Shown piece after piece: positions 63,694 to 64,000 of a stretch of 64,000 nucleotides of DNA. A program made the translations under genes and the position numbers. The notes beneath the pieces are model-generated. The model ran no database searches and was not told the origin of the DNA. It saw nothing but the letters and a program-made list of their open reading frames with translations. Where the stretch lies: NCBI GenBank assembly GCA_017510335.1, contig JAFWNM010000013.1, positions 62,001-126,000 of the forward strand, written 5' to 3'. Each line of letters starts with the position of its first letter. Position 1 is the first letter of the stretch. This DNA is from Paracoccaceae bacterium. GTDB taxonomy: Bacteria > Pseudomonadota > Alphaproteobacteria > Rhodobacterales > Rhodobacteraceae.

Positions 63694-64000
63694 CTAAGAT
63701 GCCATAATTTCGCGCACACGTTGTGCCAGCCAGTCCAGCTGCGCATCATGCAAGCCCAACTCACCCAGATGGGCGGCCGTGTTGATCAGGTAATCACTGT
63801 TCGGCCCGCGCCCCCCCACGGCGCGCGCGATGATGTGCGCCTGTTCTTCCAGCTCCAGCCCGCCGCAATACTGCGCGTGGTCGCGGTCAATAACATATGT
63901 CACAGCGTCCAGTTGCCGCCCGTCACGCAAATACAGGGTTTCGCGGCTTTCAAGATAGGCGGCTGAAATCAGTTCGCGCGCGCGCAGGTATTCCAGTGTT
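63694..64000 (-). CDS. ChaC-like gamma-glutamylcyclotransferase, C-terminal part (cut by window edge)
   Basis: The open frame runs in from the right edge and ends at 63694; the true start lies beyond 64000. About 101 codons are present: LEYLRARELISAAYLESRET, then VTYVIDRDHAQYCGGLELEEQ and NSDYLINTAAHLGELGLHD, which match the C-terminal half of ChaC enzymes that cleave glutathione to 5-oxoproline and Cys-Gly. The catalytic Glu region is outside the window. Confidence 0.8.
   Translation of the reverse strand, partial: TLEYLRARELISAAYLESRETLYLRDGRQLDAVTYVIDRDHAQYCGGLELEEQAHIIARAVGGRGPNSDYLINTAAHLGELGLHDAQLDWLAQRVREIMAS

Overview
The 64 kb window is high-GC DNA from an alphaproteobacterium, most probably a Rhodobacterales (Rhodobacteraceae). 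The signs are gene content (leuA-mreBCD-mrdA-rodA, zur-znuBC/znuA, a form II CoxSLM cluster, an IalB-type protein, a DUF5928-type glycosyltransferase, lptCAB-hpf-ptsN without rpoN), dense ATGA/GTGA gene overlaps and hairpin terminators that often lack U-tracts. It reads as ordinary chromosome: no insertion sequence, phage, plasmid, CRISPR, rRNA or tRNA gene was found. About 60 protein genes plus one leader peptide are annotated.

Layout. 1-900: the first codons of rnc and signal peptidase lepB (minus). 979-9550: leuA behind a Leu-rich leader peptide, then the shape operon mreB-mreC-mreD-mrdA-rodA with a hydroxyacid dehydrogenase translationally coupled at its end. 9593-14756: a small membrane protein, a D-amino-acid dehydrogenase-like enzyme, and the zinc uptake regulon zur-znuC-znuB / znuA arranged around one Zur-type palindrome. 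14843-17972: ispH, DUF3429, GST, rnhA and a TRIC-type channel gene, all overlapping or closely spaced. 18083-23197: a YeaQ-like protein, rlmN, an IalB-family protein, a rhizobial-type asparaginase, a small hypothetical and metY. 23441-27874: a 1001-residue proline-rich membrane protein with GspL/PilM-like and GspC/PilP-like ends, yciB, and a GST that has apparently lost its stop codon.

27995-33784 (minus): XdhC and a molybdopterin-binding protein lead into coxS-coxL-coxM, a form II molybdenum hydroxylase with its cofactor helpers. 33949-39416: a glycerophosphodiesterase, a hemolysin III-family protein, a short RNase D, lptC-lptA-lptB, hpf and ptsN (envelope lipopolysaccharide export followed by stress/nitrogen functions). 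39532-47845: a candidate surface-glycan region: a two-part sulfotransferase, a GT14/DUF5928 glycosyltransferase, two paralogous GT2-like enzymes, galU, cysQ and a KpsM-like export permease. 47874-50311: pyrF and a secreted caspase-fold protein with two peptidoglycan-binding domains that lacks the expected catalytic cysteine.

50348-58882 (minus): acyl-CoA ligase - livG - livH - livM - substrate-binding protein - livF - phenylacetate-CoA-ligase-like gene, a plausible uptake-and-activation locus for an organic acid. A hybrid histidine kinase and an OmpR-type regulator (59113-61742) are divergent from it and may control it. The window ends with a universal stress protein, a fumarylacetoacetate-hydrolase-family enzyme, a DUF465 protein and the 3' part of a ChaC-like gene that runs off the right edge.

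The signals most worth following are the leuA leader (25-residue peptide with four consecutive Leu codons, mutually exclusive stems and an anti-Shine-Dalgarno segment), the mosaic 1001-residue protein and its smaller domain partner, the sulfotransferase/glycan locus, the degenerate caspase-like protein, the GST stop loss, and a ~60-bp intergenic element present twice.
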